A stretch of DNA of 64,000 nucleotides from Porphyrobacter sp. (GCA_027531395.1 JAPZRO010000004.1:558001-622000), one strand, 5' to 3'. Numbered from the stretch's first letter, positions 25,550 through 35,104 are shown. A program made the numbers and translations. The notes: generated by a model from the sequence alone, not told the origin.

Positions 25550-26860
25550 TCAGCCGAACACCCGCGCGAAGATCGTATCGACGTGCTTGAAGTGGTAGGC
25601 GAGATCGAACTTCTCTTCGAGCTGCTCCGGCGTCAGCGCCGCGGTGACGTCGGCATCGGCCTTGAGCAGATCGAGCAGCGACAGCGCGCCGTCCGATTCC
25701 CACACCTTCATCGCGTTGCGCTGGACAAGCCGGTAGGCATCGTCGCGGGTGAGGCCGGCCTGGGTCAGCGCCAGCAGCACGCGCTGCGAATGAATGAGCC
25801 CGCCCATGCGGTTGAGGTTCTTCTCCATCCGCTCAGGGTAAACCAGCAGCTTCTCGACCACGCCGGTGAGCCGCGCCAGCGCGAAGTCGAGCGTGATCGT
25901 CGCGTCCGGGCCGATGAAGCGCTCGACCGAGGAGTGCGAGATGTCCCGCTCGTGCCACAGCGCGACATTCTCCAGCGCGGGCAGCGAATAGGCGCGGATC
26001 ATGCGTGCCTGGCCGGTGAGGTTCTCGGTGAGGATCGGGTTGCGCTTGTGCGGCATCGCGCTCGAACCCTTCTGGCCGGGCGAGAAATACTCCTCGGCCT
26101 CGAGCACCTCGGTGCGCTGCAGGTGGCGGATTTCGACCGCCAGCCGCTCGATGCTGCCGGCGATCACCGCGAGGGTGGCGAAATACATCGCGTGGCGATC
26201 GCGCGGGATGACCTGCGTCGAGACCGGCTCGACCGCGAGGCCGAGCTGCTCGGCGACATATTCTTCGACCTGCGGATCGACATTGGCAAAGGTGCCGACC
26301 GCGCCCGAAATGGCGCAGGTGGCGATTTCGGCGCGCGCCGCGACCAGCCGCGCACGGCAGCGGTCAAATTCGGCATAGGCCTGCGCGAGCTTCAGCCCGA
26401 AGGTCACCGGCTCGGCATGGATGCCGTGGCTGCGGCCGATGGTGGGGGTGTATTTGTGCTCCTCGGCGCGGGTCTTGATCGCGGCGAGCAGCGCGTCGAG
26501 ATCGGCGATCAGGATATCGCTCGCCCGCGCCAGCTGCACCGAAAGCGTGGTGTCGAGCACGTCGGAGCTGGTCATGCCCTGGTGCATGAAGCGGGCTTCC
26601 TCGCCCACTTCGCGCGCCACCCAGTCGAGGAAGGCGATCACGTCATGCTTGGTCACGGCTTCGATCGCGTCGATCGCGGCGACGTCGATGGTCGGGTTGG
26701 TCGCCCACCAGTCCCACAGCGCCTTGGCGGCGCTCTGCGGCACCACGCCGAGATCGGCGAGCTTCTGGGTCGCGTGTGCCTCGATCTCGAACCAGATGCG
26801 GTACTTGGCTTCCGGCTCCCACAGAGCGGTCATTTGCGGGCGGGCGTAGCGGGGGACCAT
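25550..26860 (-). CDS. purB: Adenylosuccinate lyase
   Basis: A 436-residue fumarase/aspartase-superfamily enzyme acting at two steps of purine synthesis (SAICAR and adenylosuccinate cleavage). The signature GSSAMPHKRNPILTENLTG lies near residue 265, the catalytic histidine block is RSHGIHAEPVTFG, and TSSDVLDT is conserved. The start MVPRYARPQMTALW is typical. About 80 bases separate it from the gene on each side. Confidence 0.97.
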   Translation of the reverse strand: MVPRYARPQMTALWEPEAKYRIWFEIEAHATQKLADLGVVPQSAAKALWDWWATNPTIDVAAIDAIEAVTKHDVIAFLDWVAREVGEEARFMHQGMTSSDVLDTTLSVQLARASDILIADLDALLAAIKTRAEEHKYTPTIGRSHGIHAEPVTFGLKLAQAYAEFDRCRARLVAARAEIATCAISGAVGTFANVDPQVEEYVAEQLGLAVEPVSTQVIPRDRHAMYFATLAVIAGSIERLAVEIRHLQRTEVLEAEEYFSPGQKGSSAMPHKRNPILTENLTGQARMIRAYSLPALENVALWHERDISHSSVERFIGPDATITLDFALARLTGVVEKLLVYPERMEKNLNRMGGLIHSQRVLLALTQAGLTRDDAYRLVQRNAMKVWESDGALSLLDLLKADADVTAALTPEQLEEKFDLAYHFKHVDTIFARVFG

Positions 26861-26937
26861 GTTCGACTCCGGTGTGGCTGGTTTGGCGCGCGCGGTAGGG
26901 TAGGGGGGCGATCAAGGCAAGATCGCGCCGGCGCGCC

Positions 26938-28830
26938 TCAGCGGATCAGGGCGGGATCGATGGTGGCGATCACCCGCGCGGCGCCGGCGGGGCTGAGGTG
27001 GCTGGCGTCCCAGTAATTGAGCTTGCCCTCCTGCACCAGCAGGCAGCGACCGTCCGGGCATAGCGGGGCGGCGGCATCGACATAGGTGAAGCGCGGATGG
27101 CGCGCGGCGAAGGCACGCAAAGCGGCGTTGACGGCGCGGCCCTCGGCGCGGGTCTCGGGGAAGCTGTCGGGGCAGGCGGCATTGACGAAGGCGCGGCACC
27201 GCAGCCAGCCGCGCTCGAGCAGCGGCCCGGCGGCCTGCGGGGTCGGCGCGTTGCCGAGCAGGATGATGTGGACGTCTTCGGGCAGGCGGGACGCGAACCG
27301 CTCCAGCGCGCGCAGCAGGTGGGACTTTCCCGCGCCATAGGTGGTGCCGAGCGGCTCGCTGGCATCGGCGCGATAGAGCCAGCGCTCCCAGCGCTGCGCC
27401 CAGATTACGGTTCGCACGCCGCGTGCCTTGACCACGCTTTCCAGCGTTTCCGGCAGGGCGCGGCAGGCGGCCTCCTTGGGATGGCCGGGCGGACGGCTCA
27501 CCAGTCCTCCGGCGGAGAGGCAGCCGAAAGCGCTCACCAGCGCGCCCGGGCCAAAGCGCGCGGTGGCGGCGGCGTGATATTGTCCGGCGTGGCTGTCGCC
27601 GTAGAGCACGAAAGCGAGCGGGCCTGCGTCAGGCACGATGATCTCGGTGGTGGCATCGGCAGGGCGCAAGCCATCGAGCCGCGCGGCCTCGGCCATGCTG
27701 CGCGGGGCAAGCGGGCCGAGATAGGCGGCCGCGCCCGCAGCCAGCGGCAGCGCGAGTGCGGCCGCGCAGACCGGCACGAGCAGGGCCGGGCGGGCGAGCC
27801 ATTGCCGCCGCCGCACCGGTTGTTCGATCAGGTGGTATGAGGCCGCGCCGAGCCCCACCGAAGCGGCGATCCCCGCCAGCACCAGCCACCACGGCAGTGC
27901 GCCGAAGTGGACGTAGCCAAGGAAGAACAACACCGGCTGGTGCCACAGATAGGTGCCGAAGGAGACCAACCCGAGCCATGCCAGCGGTCTGAGGCCCAGC
28001 GCGCGTCCGGCCAGCGTGTCCGGCCCTGCGAACAGCAGCACCAGCGCGGTGCCAAGCGTCGGCAGCAGGAACATCAACCCCGGCGCAGGGGTCGCGGGGC
28101 CGATCAGTGCGAAACCGGCAATGATCAGCGCGATCCCCAGCAGCGCCAGTCGCCCATCGGCGCGGGGCGCGCGCGGCAGCAGGGCGCAAGTAGCGCCCAG
28201 TGCCAGCTCCCACATCCGAGTCGGCAGCAGGTAGAAGGCCCCGAGCGGCCAGCGCGGCGCGAGCCACAGCGCCAGCGCGAAGCTCGCCAGCCCGAGCACG
28301 ATGACGGCAGGCAGCAGCGCGCCCCGTCGCCGGCGCCACAAGGCCATCACCAGCAGCGGGAAGAGGATGTAGAACTGCTCCTCCACCCCCAGCGTCCAGG
28401 TGTGCAGCAGCGCGCGCGTGCCTTCGGCGCTGTCGAAATAGTCGCTGCCGCGCGCGAACTGGAGGTTGGCGGCGAATACCGAGGCGGCGACCAGCGCCTT
28501 GGCGAACTGGCGGAAATCCTCGGGCGTGAGGATCGCCCAGGCGGCCAGCGTGCTCGCCGCCAGCATTGCCGCCAGCGCCGGAACGATGCGCCGCACCCGC
28601 CGCTCCCAGAAGCGCCACAGGCTGAAGCGCTCCTCGGTCAGCTCGCCGGTGATGATCGCGCAGATCAGGTAGCCGCTGATCACGAAGAATACGTCGACCC
28701 CGGCAAAGCCCCCCGGCAGCAGCGCGGGCGCGGCGTGGTGCAGCACCACCGGCGCGATCGCGAGCGCGCGCAGCCCGTCGATTTCGGGACGATAGCCGGA
28801 CCGCGACCCCGGCAGCGCGGGTGCGGTCAT
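26938..28830 (-). CDS. Acyltransferase 3 family protein with SGNH domain (OafA-like)
   Basis: A 630-residue membrane protein. The N-terminal half has about ten transmembrane helices and the acyltransferase-3 motifs RPEIDGLRALAIAPVVLHH and FFVISGYLI. The C-terminal periplasmic SGNH hydrolase-like domain has FVLYGDSHAGQY (nucleophile serine) and DASHLSPAGA (catalytic Asp-His). Such proteins O-acetylate LPS O-antigen, capsule or other glycans. The target glycan is not indicated by the neighbours. The ATG overlaps the radC stop by one base (TGATG). Confidence 0.9.
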   Translation of the reverse strand: MTAPALPGSRSGYRPEIDGLRALAIAPVVLHHAAPALLPGGFAGVDVFFVISGYLICAIITGELTEERFSLWRFWERRVRRIVPALAAMLAASTLAAWAILTPEDFRQFAKALVAASVFAANLQFARGSDYFDSAEGTRALLHTWTLGVEEQFYILFPLLVMALWRRRRGALLPAVIVLGLASFALALWLAPRWPLGAFYLLPTRMWELALGATCALLPRAPRADGRLALLGIALIIAGFALIGPATPAPGLMFLLPTLGTALVLLFAGPDTLAGRALGLRPLAWLGLVSFGTYLWHQPVLFFLGYVHFGALPWWLVLAGIAASVGLGAASYHLIEQPVRRRQWLARPALLVPVCAAALALPLAAGAAAYLGPLAPRSMAEAARLDGLRPADATTEIIVPDAGPLAFVLYGDSHAGQYHAAATARFGPGALVSAFGCLSAGGLVSRPPGHPKEAACRALPETLESVVKARGVRTVIWAQRWERWLYRADASEPLGTTYGAGKSHLLRALERFASRLPEDVHIILLGNAPTPQAAGPLLERGWLRCRAFVNAACPDSFPETRAEGRAVNAALRAFAARHPRFTYVDAAAPLCPDGRCLLVQEGKLNYWDASHLSPAGAARVIATIDPALIR

Positions 28831-29600
28831 CAGATCAGCCCTTTGGCCCTGAGCGAGGTATGGCCTTCGCGTCCGATGATGACGTGATCGTGGACGCTCA
28901 CGCCGAGCAGCCGCCCGGCCTCGGCAATGCGCTGGGTGATCTGGATGTCGGCGCGGCTGGGCTCGGGGCTGCCCGAGGGGTGGTTGTGAACGAGAATCAT
29001 CGCGGAGGCGCCCACGTCCATCGCCCGGCGGATCACCTCGCGCGGGTGGATCGCGGCCTCGTCGATCGAGCCGTCGCCGAGGTGATGGTCCTCGATCAGG
29101 CGGTTCTTCGTGTCGAGATAGAGGATCCGCACCCGCTCGACCGTCAGATGGGCCATGTCGGTGGTGAGATAGTCGATCAGCGCCTGCCAGCTGGACAGCA
29201 CAGGCTTCTTGACGATCTCCCCCCGGGCCATGCGGCGGGCAGCGGTGGCGACCGCCTTCAATGCGGCGGCACTGTTCTCACCCACACCCTTGACCCGCTG
29301 CATCGCCTTGGGATCGGCGTTAAGCACCGCGGCAAGGCTGCCGAACTGCGCCAGCAGCGCCTTGGCCTGCGGCTTGGTGTCACCCCGCTTGATGGCCGCG
29401 AACAGGAGGTATTCGAGCACCTCGTAATCGGCCAGCGCCTCGGCCCCGCCGGTCAGCAGCCGGTGGCGCAGGCGGACGCGGTGGTGTTCGCCCGCGGCCT
29501 TGCCCGCATCGGACGTTGCCGTCGGCGCTTCGCCGAAATCGAATCCTTCTTCATCTCCAGGCAAGGCGACCCCCGGCAGGAACTGATCCCGCTGCATCAT
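28830..29600 (-). CDS. radC: RadC family protein (JAMM/MPN domain)
   Basis: A 256-residue protein with an N-terminal helix-hairpin-helix-like part (QRVKGVGENSAAALKAV) and the RadC MPN domain. The JAMM metal motif is in LVHNHPSGSPEPSRAD near residue 210. Despite the name, a DNA-repair role is doubtful and the molecular function remains open. The ATG at 29600 (second ATG at 29597) is favoured by AAAGG upstream. It is coupled to the acyltransferase gene by a one-base overlap. Confidence 0.9.
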   Translation of the reverse strand: MMQRDQFLPGVALPGDEEGFDFGEAPTATSDAGKAAGEHHRVRLRHRLLTGGAEALADYEVLEYLLFAAIKRGDTKPQAKALLAQFGSLAAVLNADPKAMQRVKGVGENSAAALKAVATAARRMARGEIVKKPVLSSWQALIDYLTTDMAHLTVERVRILYLDTKNRLIEDHHLGDGSIDEAAIHPREVIRRAMDVGASAMILVHNHPSGSPEPSRADIQITQRIAEAGRLLGVSVHDHVIIGREGHTSLRAKGLI

Positions 29601-29637
29601 TGCCTTTGGGGGCCGATGGGCGCAAGGGTAACAAGCA

Positions 29638-32600
29638 ATGGCGGTGCCTGATACGCATGATGAAACTCCTCCGCCAGCCACGCGCGCGGGGCTGTGGCCG
29701 CGCCGGTGGCGGAGCCGGATCGGGCTCGGCGCAGCGGTGGTCGCGCTGGTCGCGGGGAGTGTCATATGGCTCGACCGCGAGCGCATCGCGGGCGATTTCC
29801 TCGACGATTACCTGCGCGAGAACGGCGTTGCCGCGACCTACGACATTGTCGCGATCGGCCCCGAGACGCAGGTGATCGAAAACCTCGTGGTCGGTGATCC
29901 CGCGCGGCCCGATCTCACCGCACGGCGCATGGTGGTGGAGCTGGGAGTCGGCTGGCAGGGGCCCGAGGTGCGGCGCGTGCGGATCGAGGGCGCACGGCTC
30001 TATGGCACTTATCTTGGCGGCACATTCAGCCTCGGCGCGCTCGATCCGCTGATCTTTACCGACAGCAAGGAGCCGCCGCGCCTGCCCGCGATCAATGTCG
30101 CGTTGGTCGATGCCCGGGCGCTGATCGAAAGCGATTACGGCGCGCTCGGGATCAAACTGGAGGGTGGCGGGCGCCTCGACGACGGATTTGCCGGGATGCT
30201 GGCGGTGGCCGCGCCGGGGATCGGGGTGGAGGGCTGCCGGGCCGAGCGCGCCACGCTCTACGGCAAGCTCGCCACCGCCAGCGGCGCGCCGACGCTCGAC
30301 GGGCCGCTGCGGCTCGGCGGGGTCCGCTGCGGCGGGGCGAGTCTGGCGCGCGCCGATATCGGCACAAAGATCGCGCTCGCGCGCGATTTCACCGCCGCCG
30401 AGGGCGACCTCGCCCTGCGCGGCGCGGGGCTGGGGCTGGCCTCCCTGACCGGCGAGGGGCTCAGTGGCACCGCGCGGCTCAAATGGTCCGGAAAGGGCCT
30501 GGCCGTCGCGCATGATCTGGCACTGACCGGGATCGCTGCGCCGCAGGGCCGGCTTGCGCGGCTCGAGGCCGAGGGCAGCTGGCGCGGCGAGGCCACGGGC
30601 GCGCGCGGCGAATGGCAGGCCGATCTCGCGGGCACCGGGCTGGCTGCTGATCAGGCGCTGGATGCGCAGCTGGCGGGAACGCAGGCGGGGCTCGACGGCA
30701 CGCTGCTTGCCCCGCTGCTCGACAAGGCACGCGGCGGATTGCAGCGCGCGCTCGCCGGGGCAGGCTTCCGCGCCGAGGCGATCCTGCGCCACAAGACGGG
30801 CGAACTGGCGCTGATCGTGCCCGAGGCGAGCCTTGCCACCCGCAGCGGCGAGCGGGTGCTGGCGCTCTCGCAGGTCAATGCCGGCATTGCCGATGGCGCG
30901 CTGGTGGCGCTGCGCGGCAATATGCTGGCGGGCGGGGCCGGGCTGCCCGCGATCAACGGGCGGATGGAGCAGGGGCCGGACGGCGGCTGGTCGCTGCGCA
31001 TGGCGATGGCCGAATATGCGGCCGGCGCGAACCGGCTGGCGATCCCGCGCCTCAGCTTGCGGCAGGAACGCGGCGGAGAGCTGCGCTTCGACGGACTGGT
31101 GACCGCGAGCGGCGATCTGCCCGGCGGCGGGGTCCGCGGGCTCGACCTGCCGATCGAAGGGCGCTGGTCGCCCGCGCGCGGGCTGGCGCTCGGCACCGGC
31201 TGCACGCCGATCCGGTTCCGCTCTCTCGCGCTGTCGGGACTGGAGCTGGCGGGGCAGCAGGTCACGCTCTGCCCCGAGGGTGGCGCGCCGCTGCTGGCCT
31301 ATCGTGACGGCCTGACCCTTGCCGCCAACACCGGCCCACTGGTGCTTGCGGGCCGCCTCGGCGAGACTCCGGCGCGTCTGTCGGCGGGCGGCGTCCGGCT
31401 GCGCTATCCCGAACCCTTCGCGCTCGACGACATTGCCGTGCGCCTCGGCGAACCGGACAGCGAGGTGCGGCTGACCGCAGCGAGCCTCACCGGCAGTCTT
31501 GCCGGCGAGCCCGGCGGCGATTTTGCCGGCGGCACCGCGCGGCTCGATGCCGTCCCGCTCGATCTCGATGCGATCGGCGGACGCTGGGCCTATGCCGACG
31601 GCGTGCTGCGGATCGACGGGGCGCAGTTCCGCCTGTCCGACCGTCCGGGCGCAGACGGGAGCGGGGGCGAGGCGCGCTTCACCCCGCTGGCCGCCCGCGA
31701 CGCGGTGATGACGTTGACCGATTCCGCAATCCGCGCCGAAGCCCGCCTGCGTCACCCCGAATCCGACCGTCTGGTCGCCGAGGTCACCATCACCCATGAT
31801 CTCGACACCGCCCGCGGCGGCGCGCGCCTCGCCGTGCTCGGCCTCGCCTTCGACAACCGCCTGCAACCGGCCGATCTCAGCTATCTCGCCACCGGCGTGA
31901 TCGCGCTCGCCGAGGGCACGGTGACGGGCGAGGGGCGGATCGACTGGCAGGGCGAGGAGATCACCAGCTCCGGCACCTTCGCCAGCGAGGGGTTCGACTT
32001 TGCCGCCGCTTTCGGCCCGGTGCGCGGATTGAAGGGCAAGGTGGTGTTCACCGATCTCGTCAATCTCACCACCGCGCCCGACCAGACGCTCGCCATCGCC
32101 GCGATCAATCCGGGGATCGAGGTGCTCTCGGGCAACGTGCGATTCGCGCTCGAGAACGGCACCTTGCTGAAGCTGGAAGACGCGCGCTTCCCCTTCATGG
32201 GCGGCGAGCTGATCATGCGCCCGCTGGCGATGGATTTCAGCCAGCCGGAAGAACGCCACTACATCTTCGAGATCGTCGGGCTCGATGCGGCGACCTTCGT
32301 CGCGCAGATGGAGCTGACCAACCTCTCGGCCACCGGCGTGTTCGACGGGACGGTGCCGATCGTGTTCGACAAGGAAGGCAATGGCCGGATCGAAAACGGG
32401 ATGCTGATCGCGCGGCCGGGCGGGGGCAATGTCGCCTATATCGGCGAGCTGAGCTATGAGGACCTCGGCACGATGGGCAACTACGCCTTCTCCGCGCTGC
32501 GCTCGCTCGATTACCGGCAGATGAGCGTCGGCCTCAACGGCAGCCTCGGCGGCGAGATCATCACCAATTTCGATTTCGACGGGGTGCGGCAGGGCGCCGG

Positions 32601-32832
32601 CACCAGCCAGAACTTCGTCACCCGCCGGCTCGCGAAGCTGCCGATCCGCTTCAAGGTCAATGTCCGCTCGGAGAATTTCTACGAGCTGGCGACCATGGTG
32701 CGTTCCTTCTGGGACGTCGATTTCCTCGGCAATCCGGTCGACCGCGGTCTGCTCAAGGCCGAGAACGGCCGCTTCGTGCCCGCCAATCCTGCCAAACCCG
32801 TTCAACCTCCCGAAAGCGAAGACAAGCCATGA
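29638..32832 (+). CDS. ydbH: YdbH-family AsmA-like intermembrane lipid-transfer protein
   Basis: A 1064-residue protein with one N-terminal membrane anchor (RIGLGAAVVALVAGSVIWL at about 27-45) and a very long periplasmic part made of repeated beta-strand sequence, the AsmA-like bridge architecture. The C-terminal part (VAYIGELSYEDLGTMGNYAF, ALRSLDYRQMSVGLNGSLGG) is the most conserved YdbH/DUF748-like section. In E. coli, YdbH with YnbE forms a bridge that moves phospholipid from inner to outer membrane. The next two genes are ynbE- and ydbL-like, which supports the call. It diverges from radC with 37 bases between start codons. Confidence 0.88.
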   Translation: MAVPDTHDETPPPATRAGLWPRRWRSRIGLGAAVVALVAGSVIWLDRERIAGDFLDDYLRENGVAATYDIVAIGPETQVIENLVVGDPARPDLTARRMVVELGVGWQGPEVRRVRIEGARLYGTYLGGTFSLGALDPLIFTDSKEPPRLPAINVALVDARALIESDYGALGIKLEGGGRLDDGFAGMLAVAAPGIGVEGCRAERATLYGKLATASGAPTLDGPLRLGGVRCGGASLARADIGTKIALARDFTAAEGDLALRGAGLGLASLTGEGLSGTARLKWSGKGLAVAHDLALTGIAAPQGRLARLEAEGSWRGEATGARGEWQADLAGTGLAADQALDAQLAGTQAGLDGTLLAPLLDKARGGLQRALAGAGFRAEAILRHKTGELALIVPEASLATRSGERVLALSQVNAGIADGALVALRGNMLAGGAGLPAINGRMEQGPDGGWSLRMAMAEYAAGANRLAIPRLSLRQERGGELRFDGLVTASGDLPGGGVRGLDLPIEGRWSPARGLALGTGCTPIRFRSLALSGLELAGQQVTLCPEGGAPLLAYRDGLTLAANTGPLVLAGRLGETPARLSAGGVRLRYPEPFALDDIAVRLGEPDSEVRLTAASLTGSLAGEPGGDFAGGTARLDAVPLDLDAIGGRWAYADGVLRIDGAQFRLSDRPGADGSGGEARFTPLAARDAVMTLTDSAIRAEARLRHPESDRLVAEVTITHDLDTARGGARLAVLGLAFDNRLQPADLSYLATGVIALAEGTVTGEGRIDWQGEEITSSGTFASEGFDFAAAFGPVRGLKGKVVFTDLVNLTTAPDQTLAIAAINPGIEVLSGNVRFALENGTLLKLEDARFPFMGGELIMRPLAMDFSQPEERHYIFEIVGLDAATFVAQMELTNLSATGVFDGTVPIVFDKEGNGRIENGMLIARPGGGNVAYIGELSYEDLGTMGNYAFSALRSLDYRQMSVGLNGSLGGEIITNFDFDGVRQGAGTSQNFVTRRLAKLPIRFKVNVRSENFYELATMVRSFWDVDFLGNPVDRGLLKAENGRFVPANPAKPVQPPESEDKP

Positions 32833-33104
32833 AGCACACCGAATTGACCGTTCCGGCGCGCGCTGCCACATCCTCTGCCACCAGCGGGCAAGGGGCAGCG
32901 GCAATGGAACGGCGAGGATACGGAACGACCGGACGCATGATGGCGGCGGCGATCCTTTCGGCGGGTCTTGCGGGGTGCATCAACATCGCCGCGCCGGACA
33001 AGCCGATCGTGATCGAGCTCAACATCAACATCCGGCAGGAAGTGATCTACCGCCTGGCCGAGGACGCGGCCAACACGATTGACGAGAACGCGGATATCTT
33101 TTGA
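32829..33104 (+). CDS. ynbE: YnbE-like lipoprotein
   Basis: A small outer-membrane lipoprotein that in E. coli joins YdbH to the outer membrane. The lipobox LAGC ends at Cys50, and the mature part INIAAPDKPIVIELNINIRQ, then EVIYRLAEDAANTIDENADI, matches YnbE. From the ATG at 32829 (four-base overlap with ydbH, ATGA) there are about 25 residues before a proper signal peptide. An in-frame ATG at 32904 gives MERRGYGTTGRMMAAAILSA as an ideal signal peptide and has AGGGG eight bases upstream, so the mature product may start there. Confidence 0.82.
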   Translation: MKHTELTVPARAATSSATSGQGAAAMERRGYGTTGRMMAAAILSAGLAGCINIAAPDKPIVIELNINIRQEVIYRLAEDAANTIDENADIF

Positions 33105-33133
33105 AGGAAAATCCGCCTCGAGGAGGAATGAAA

Positions 33134-33514
33134 ATGCGCAATGCAATTCTTGCCGGGATCACCGCGCTGGCCGCGCTAGGCCTGGTGGCTGGCCCAGCGC
33201 TGGCGCAGCGCGATCCGGCCTATGCCGCGGCGCGCGCCGCCGGCAAGATCGGCGAACAGCCTGACGGCTATCTCGGTATCGTCGGCGCGGCGGACAAGAC
33301 GCTGCAGGATCTGGTCAACGACATCAACATCAAGCGCCGTGCGGTCTACACCGAGAAGGCCAAGGAAAACAACGCGACGCTCGAAGCCTATGCGCTGACC
33401 GCCGGGTGTCAGGCGATCGCCCGCACCACGCCGGGCGAAAAGTACATGGCGCCGGACGGTTCGTGGCAGACCCGCGGCGCCGGCGCTCCGATCCGCGACC
33501 CGCGCTGCCCATGA
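33134..33514 (+). CDS. ydbL: YdbL-like periplasmic protein (DUF1318)
   Basis: A 126-residue exported protein. A signal peptide MRNAILAGITALAALGLVAG ends near ALAQ, followed by RDPAYAAARAAGKIGEQPDGYLG, the DUF1318 signature. In E. coli YdbL modulates YdbH-YnbE bridge formation. AGGAGG at 33121-33126 is seven bases before this ATG, so the two earlier in-frame ATGs are less likely. It completes the ydbH-ynbE-ydbL operon. Confidence 0.86.
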   Translation: MRNAILAGITALAALGLVAGPALAQRDPAYAAARAAGKIGEQPDGYLGIVGAADKTLQDLVNDINIKRRAVYTEKAKENNATLEAYALTAGCQAIARTTPGEKYMAPDGSWQTRGAGAPIRDPRCP

Positions 33515-33830
33515 TGATAGCGTGCCCGCCTCCGCGGGCACGTCCTCAGTGCTGTTTCGATCCCTACGGGATCGGGCACCTGCGGCTCGGCCGCGTGGCC
33601 TCGCGACCCTTCGGGCCGGGCAAGCGCAACAAGGAATGGAAGCGCTGAAATTGGGCGCGATGCGCCACTAGGTCGAACGGCCGCCCGAACCGCCACGGAT
33701 GAACTGTTCGCATCTGCACAAACTCGCCGCTCCCCGTGTTGACACATATGTGCCCCCCTTCTAAGGGGGCGGCGCCCTCGGCGGGCACCTTGTAGCGCGT
33801 GCCTTGAACTTCCTCTTCCCGGAGCATGGC
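33515..33830. other. 316-base gap with hairpins, no gene recognised
   Basis: Contains two perfect hairpins, CGTGCCCGC-CTCC-GCGGGCACG (33520-33541, probably the ydbL transcript end, though without a T tract) and CGATCCC-TAC-GGGATCG (about 33559-33575). There is also a palindrome CACATATGTG at about 33743 and CCCCCTT-CT-AAGGGGG at about 33755. Short frames on both strands lack a start site and resemble no protein I know. Confidence 0.5.
33739..33767 (+). promoter_or_regulatory. Possible promoter of the atp F0 operon
   Basis: A consensus -35 TTGACA is followed after 17 bases by TAAGGG, a poor -10. A CACATATGTG palindrome overlaps the -35. It lies 64 bases before the AtpI-like start. The -35 is good, the -10 is not. 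Confidence 0.3.
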
Positions 33831-34178
33831 ATGAGCGACGAGAAACCCGCCCGAGACCCTATCGTCGAAGATGCGCGGATCGACGCGCTCGAAGCGCGGC
33901 TCAAGGCCGCACGCGAGCGCGAAGAGCAGCGCAACCGGCCGAAGGTGCAGGGGACCGATGCGAATTACCGCAGCGGCAACCGCGCTCTCGCCAGTCTTCT
34001 AGGTGGGATCATCGGTGGTCTGGTCATCGGCTTTGCGGTGGATTCGCTGGCCGGGATCGCGCCCTGGGGCCTGTTGACCGGGCTGTTCCTCGGAACCGTA
34101 TCGGCCTTCAGAAGCATCATCCTTGCGGCGAATACACGTCCCGAGGGGCAGGCAGACGATGAGGACAGGCAGGGTTAG
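33831..34178 (+). CDS. AtpI/AtpZ-like F0 accessory protein
   Basis: A 115-residue protein with a charged N-terminal helix (DARIDALEARLKAAREREEQ) and two hydrophobic segments (LLGGIIGGLVIGFAVDSLAG and WGLLTGLFLGTVSAFRSIIL). This is the layout of the AtpI/AtpZ family at the head of atp operons, thought to help c-ring assembly or Mg2+ supply. GGAG lies six bases before the ATG at 33831. Confidence 0.8.
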   Translation: MSDEKPARDPIVEDARIDALEARLKAAREREEQRNRPKVQGTDANYRSGNRALASLLGGIIGGLVIGFAVDSLAGIAPWGLLTGLFLGTVSAFRSIILAANTRPEGQADDEDRQG

Positions 34179-34246
34179 ACCTCCGCCAGCCCCTGTGCGC
34201 CGCCTTGAGGGGCGTGTTTCATGTAACATATTTGAGGACCCAGATC

Positions 34247-35038
34247 GTGGCAGCCGAAGAAGGCAAGGTCGATCCGATGAAGCAGTTCACCATCGAGCCC
34301 CTGTTCGGCTCGGATTGGCAGCTGGCTGACGGGTTCAACATCGCATTCACCAACTCCGCGCTGTGGATGGCGATCACCGCCGTCATGGTGTGGATTTTCG
34401 TCGCCGGCGGCATGAAGCGCGAGCTGGTACCGGGCCGCTGGCAGATGGCGGTCGAGACGATGACCGGCTTCATCGACGACATGCTCGAAGCCAACATCGG
34501 CAAGGCCGGGCGCAAGTATGTGCCCTACATCTTCTCGCTGTTCATGTTCATCCTGTTCGGGAACCTCCTCGGCCTCGTGCCGGTCGGCGTGATCCCCGGG
34601 ATCCATGCCTTCACCTTTACCAGCCACTTCACCGTCACCGGCGTGCTGGCGATCCTGAGCTTCTCGATCGTGCTGATCGTCGGCTTCTGGAAGCACGGCT
34701 TCCACTTTTTCTCGCTGTTCGTGCCCAAGGATACGCCCTTCGTGATGGCGGTGTTCATCGCCCCGATCGAATTCGTCTCCTTCATGGTGCGCCCCTTCAG
34801 CCTCGCGCTGCGTCTGTTCGTGGCGATGATGGCGGGTCACGTGCTGCTCAAGGTGCTGGCGAGCTTCGTCATCGCCGGCGGCGGCGCTGGCCCGGCGCTC
34901 GGCGCGGCGGTGGGCATCCCCAGCTTCGTGCTCATGGTGGCGATCAGCGCGCTCGAAATCCTCGTCGCGGGCATCCAGGCCTATGTCTTCGCGCTGCTGA
35001 CCTCGCTCTACATCAACGACGCGGAAAACCTTCACTGA
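34247..35038 (+). CDS. atpB: ATP synthase F0 subunit a
   Basis: The proton half-channel subunit, 263 residues with five to six helices. The essential arginine is in MVRPFSLALRLFVAMMAGH, and the C-terminal helix ends EILVAGIQAYVFALLTSLYI. The start is taken as GTG at 34247 (VAAEEGKVDPMKQFTIEPLF) because GAGGA lies eight bases upstream and the KVDPM-QF-IEPLFG opening is usual for this group. Confidence 0.94.
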   Translation: MAAEEGKVDPMKQFTIEPLFGSDWQLADGFNIAFTNSALWMAITAVMVWIFVAGGMKRELVPGRWQMAVETMTGFIDDMLEANIGKAGRKYVPYIFSLFMFILFGNLLGLVPVGVIPGIHAFTFTSHFTVTGVLAILSFSIVLIVGFWKHGFHFFSLFVPKDTPFVMAVFIAPIEFVSFMVRPFSLALRLFVAMMAGHVLLKVLASFVIAGGGAGPALGAAVGIPSFVLMVAISALEILVAGIQAYVFALLTSLYINDAENLH

Positions 35039-35104
35039 TCGTCTTCAGGGACGATCTTCGAAACCCTCACTAACCAACGAATTTTTCTCAAGGAGTTTAC
35101 TATC

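Noticed and set aside
29551..32904. Open minus-strand frame of more than 1100 codons opposite ydbH
   Set aside because: It mirrors the codon structure of ydbH in GC-rich DNA, its translation is Arg/His/Gly-rich low-complexity sequence, and it resembles no protein family.
33564..33827. Minus-strand frame of 87 codons in the gap before the atp operon
   Set aside because: No ribosome site and no recognisable domain; it crosses palindromes and extends over the start of the AtpI-like gene.
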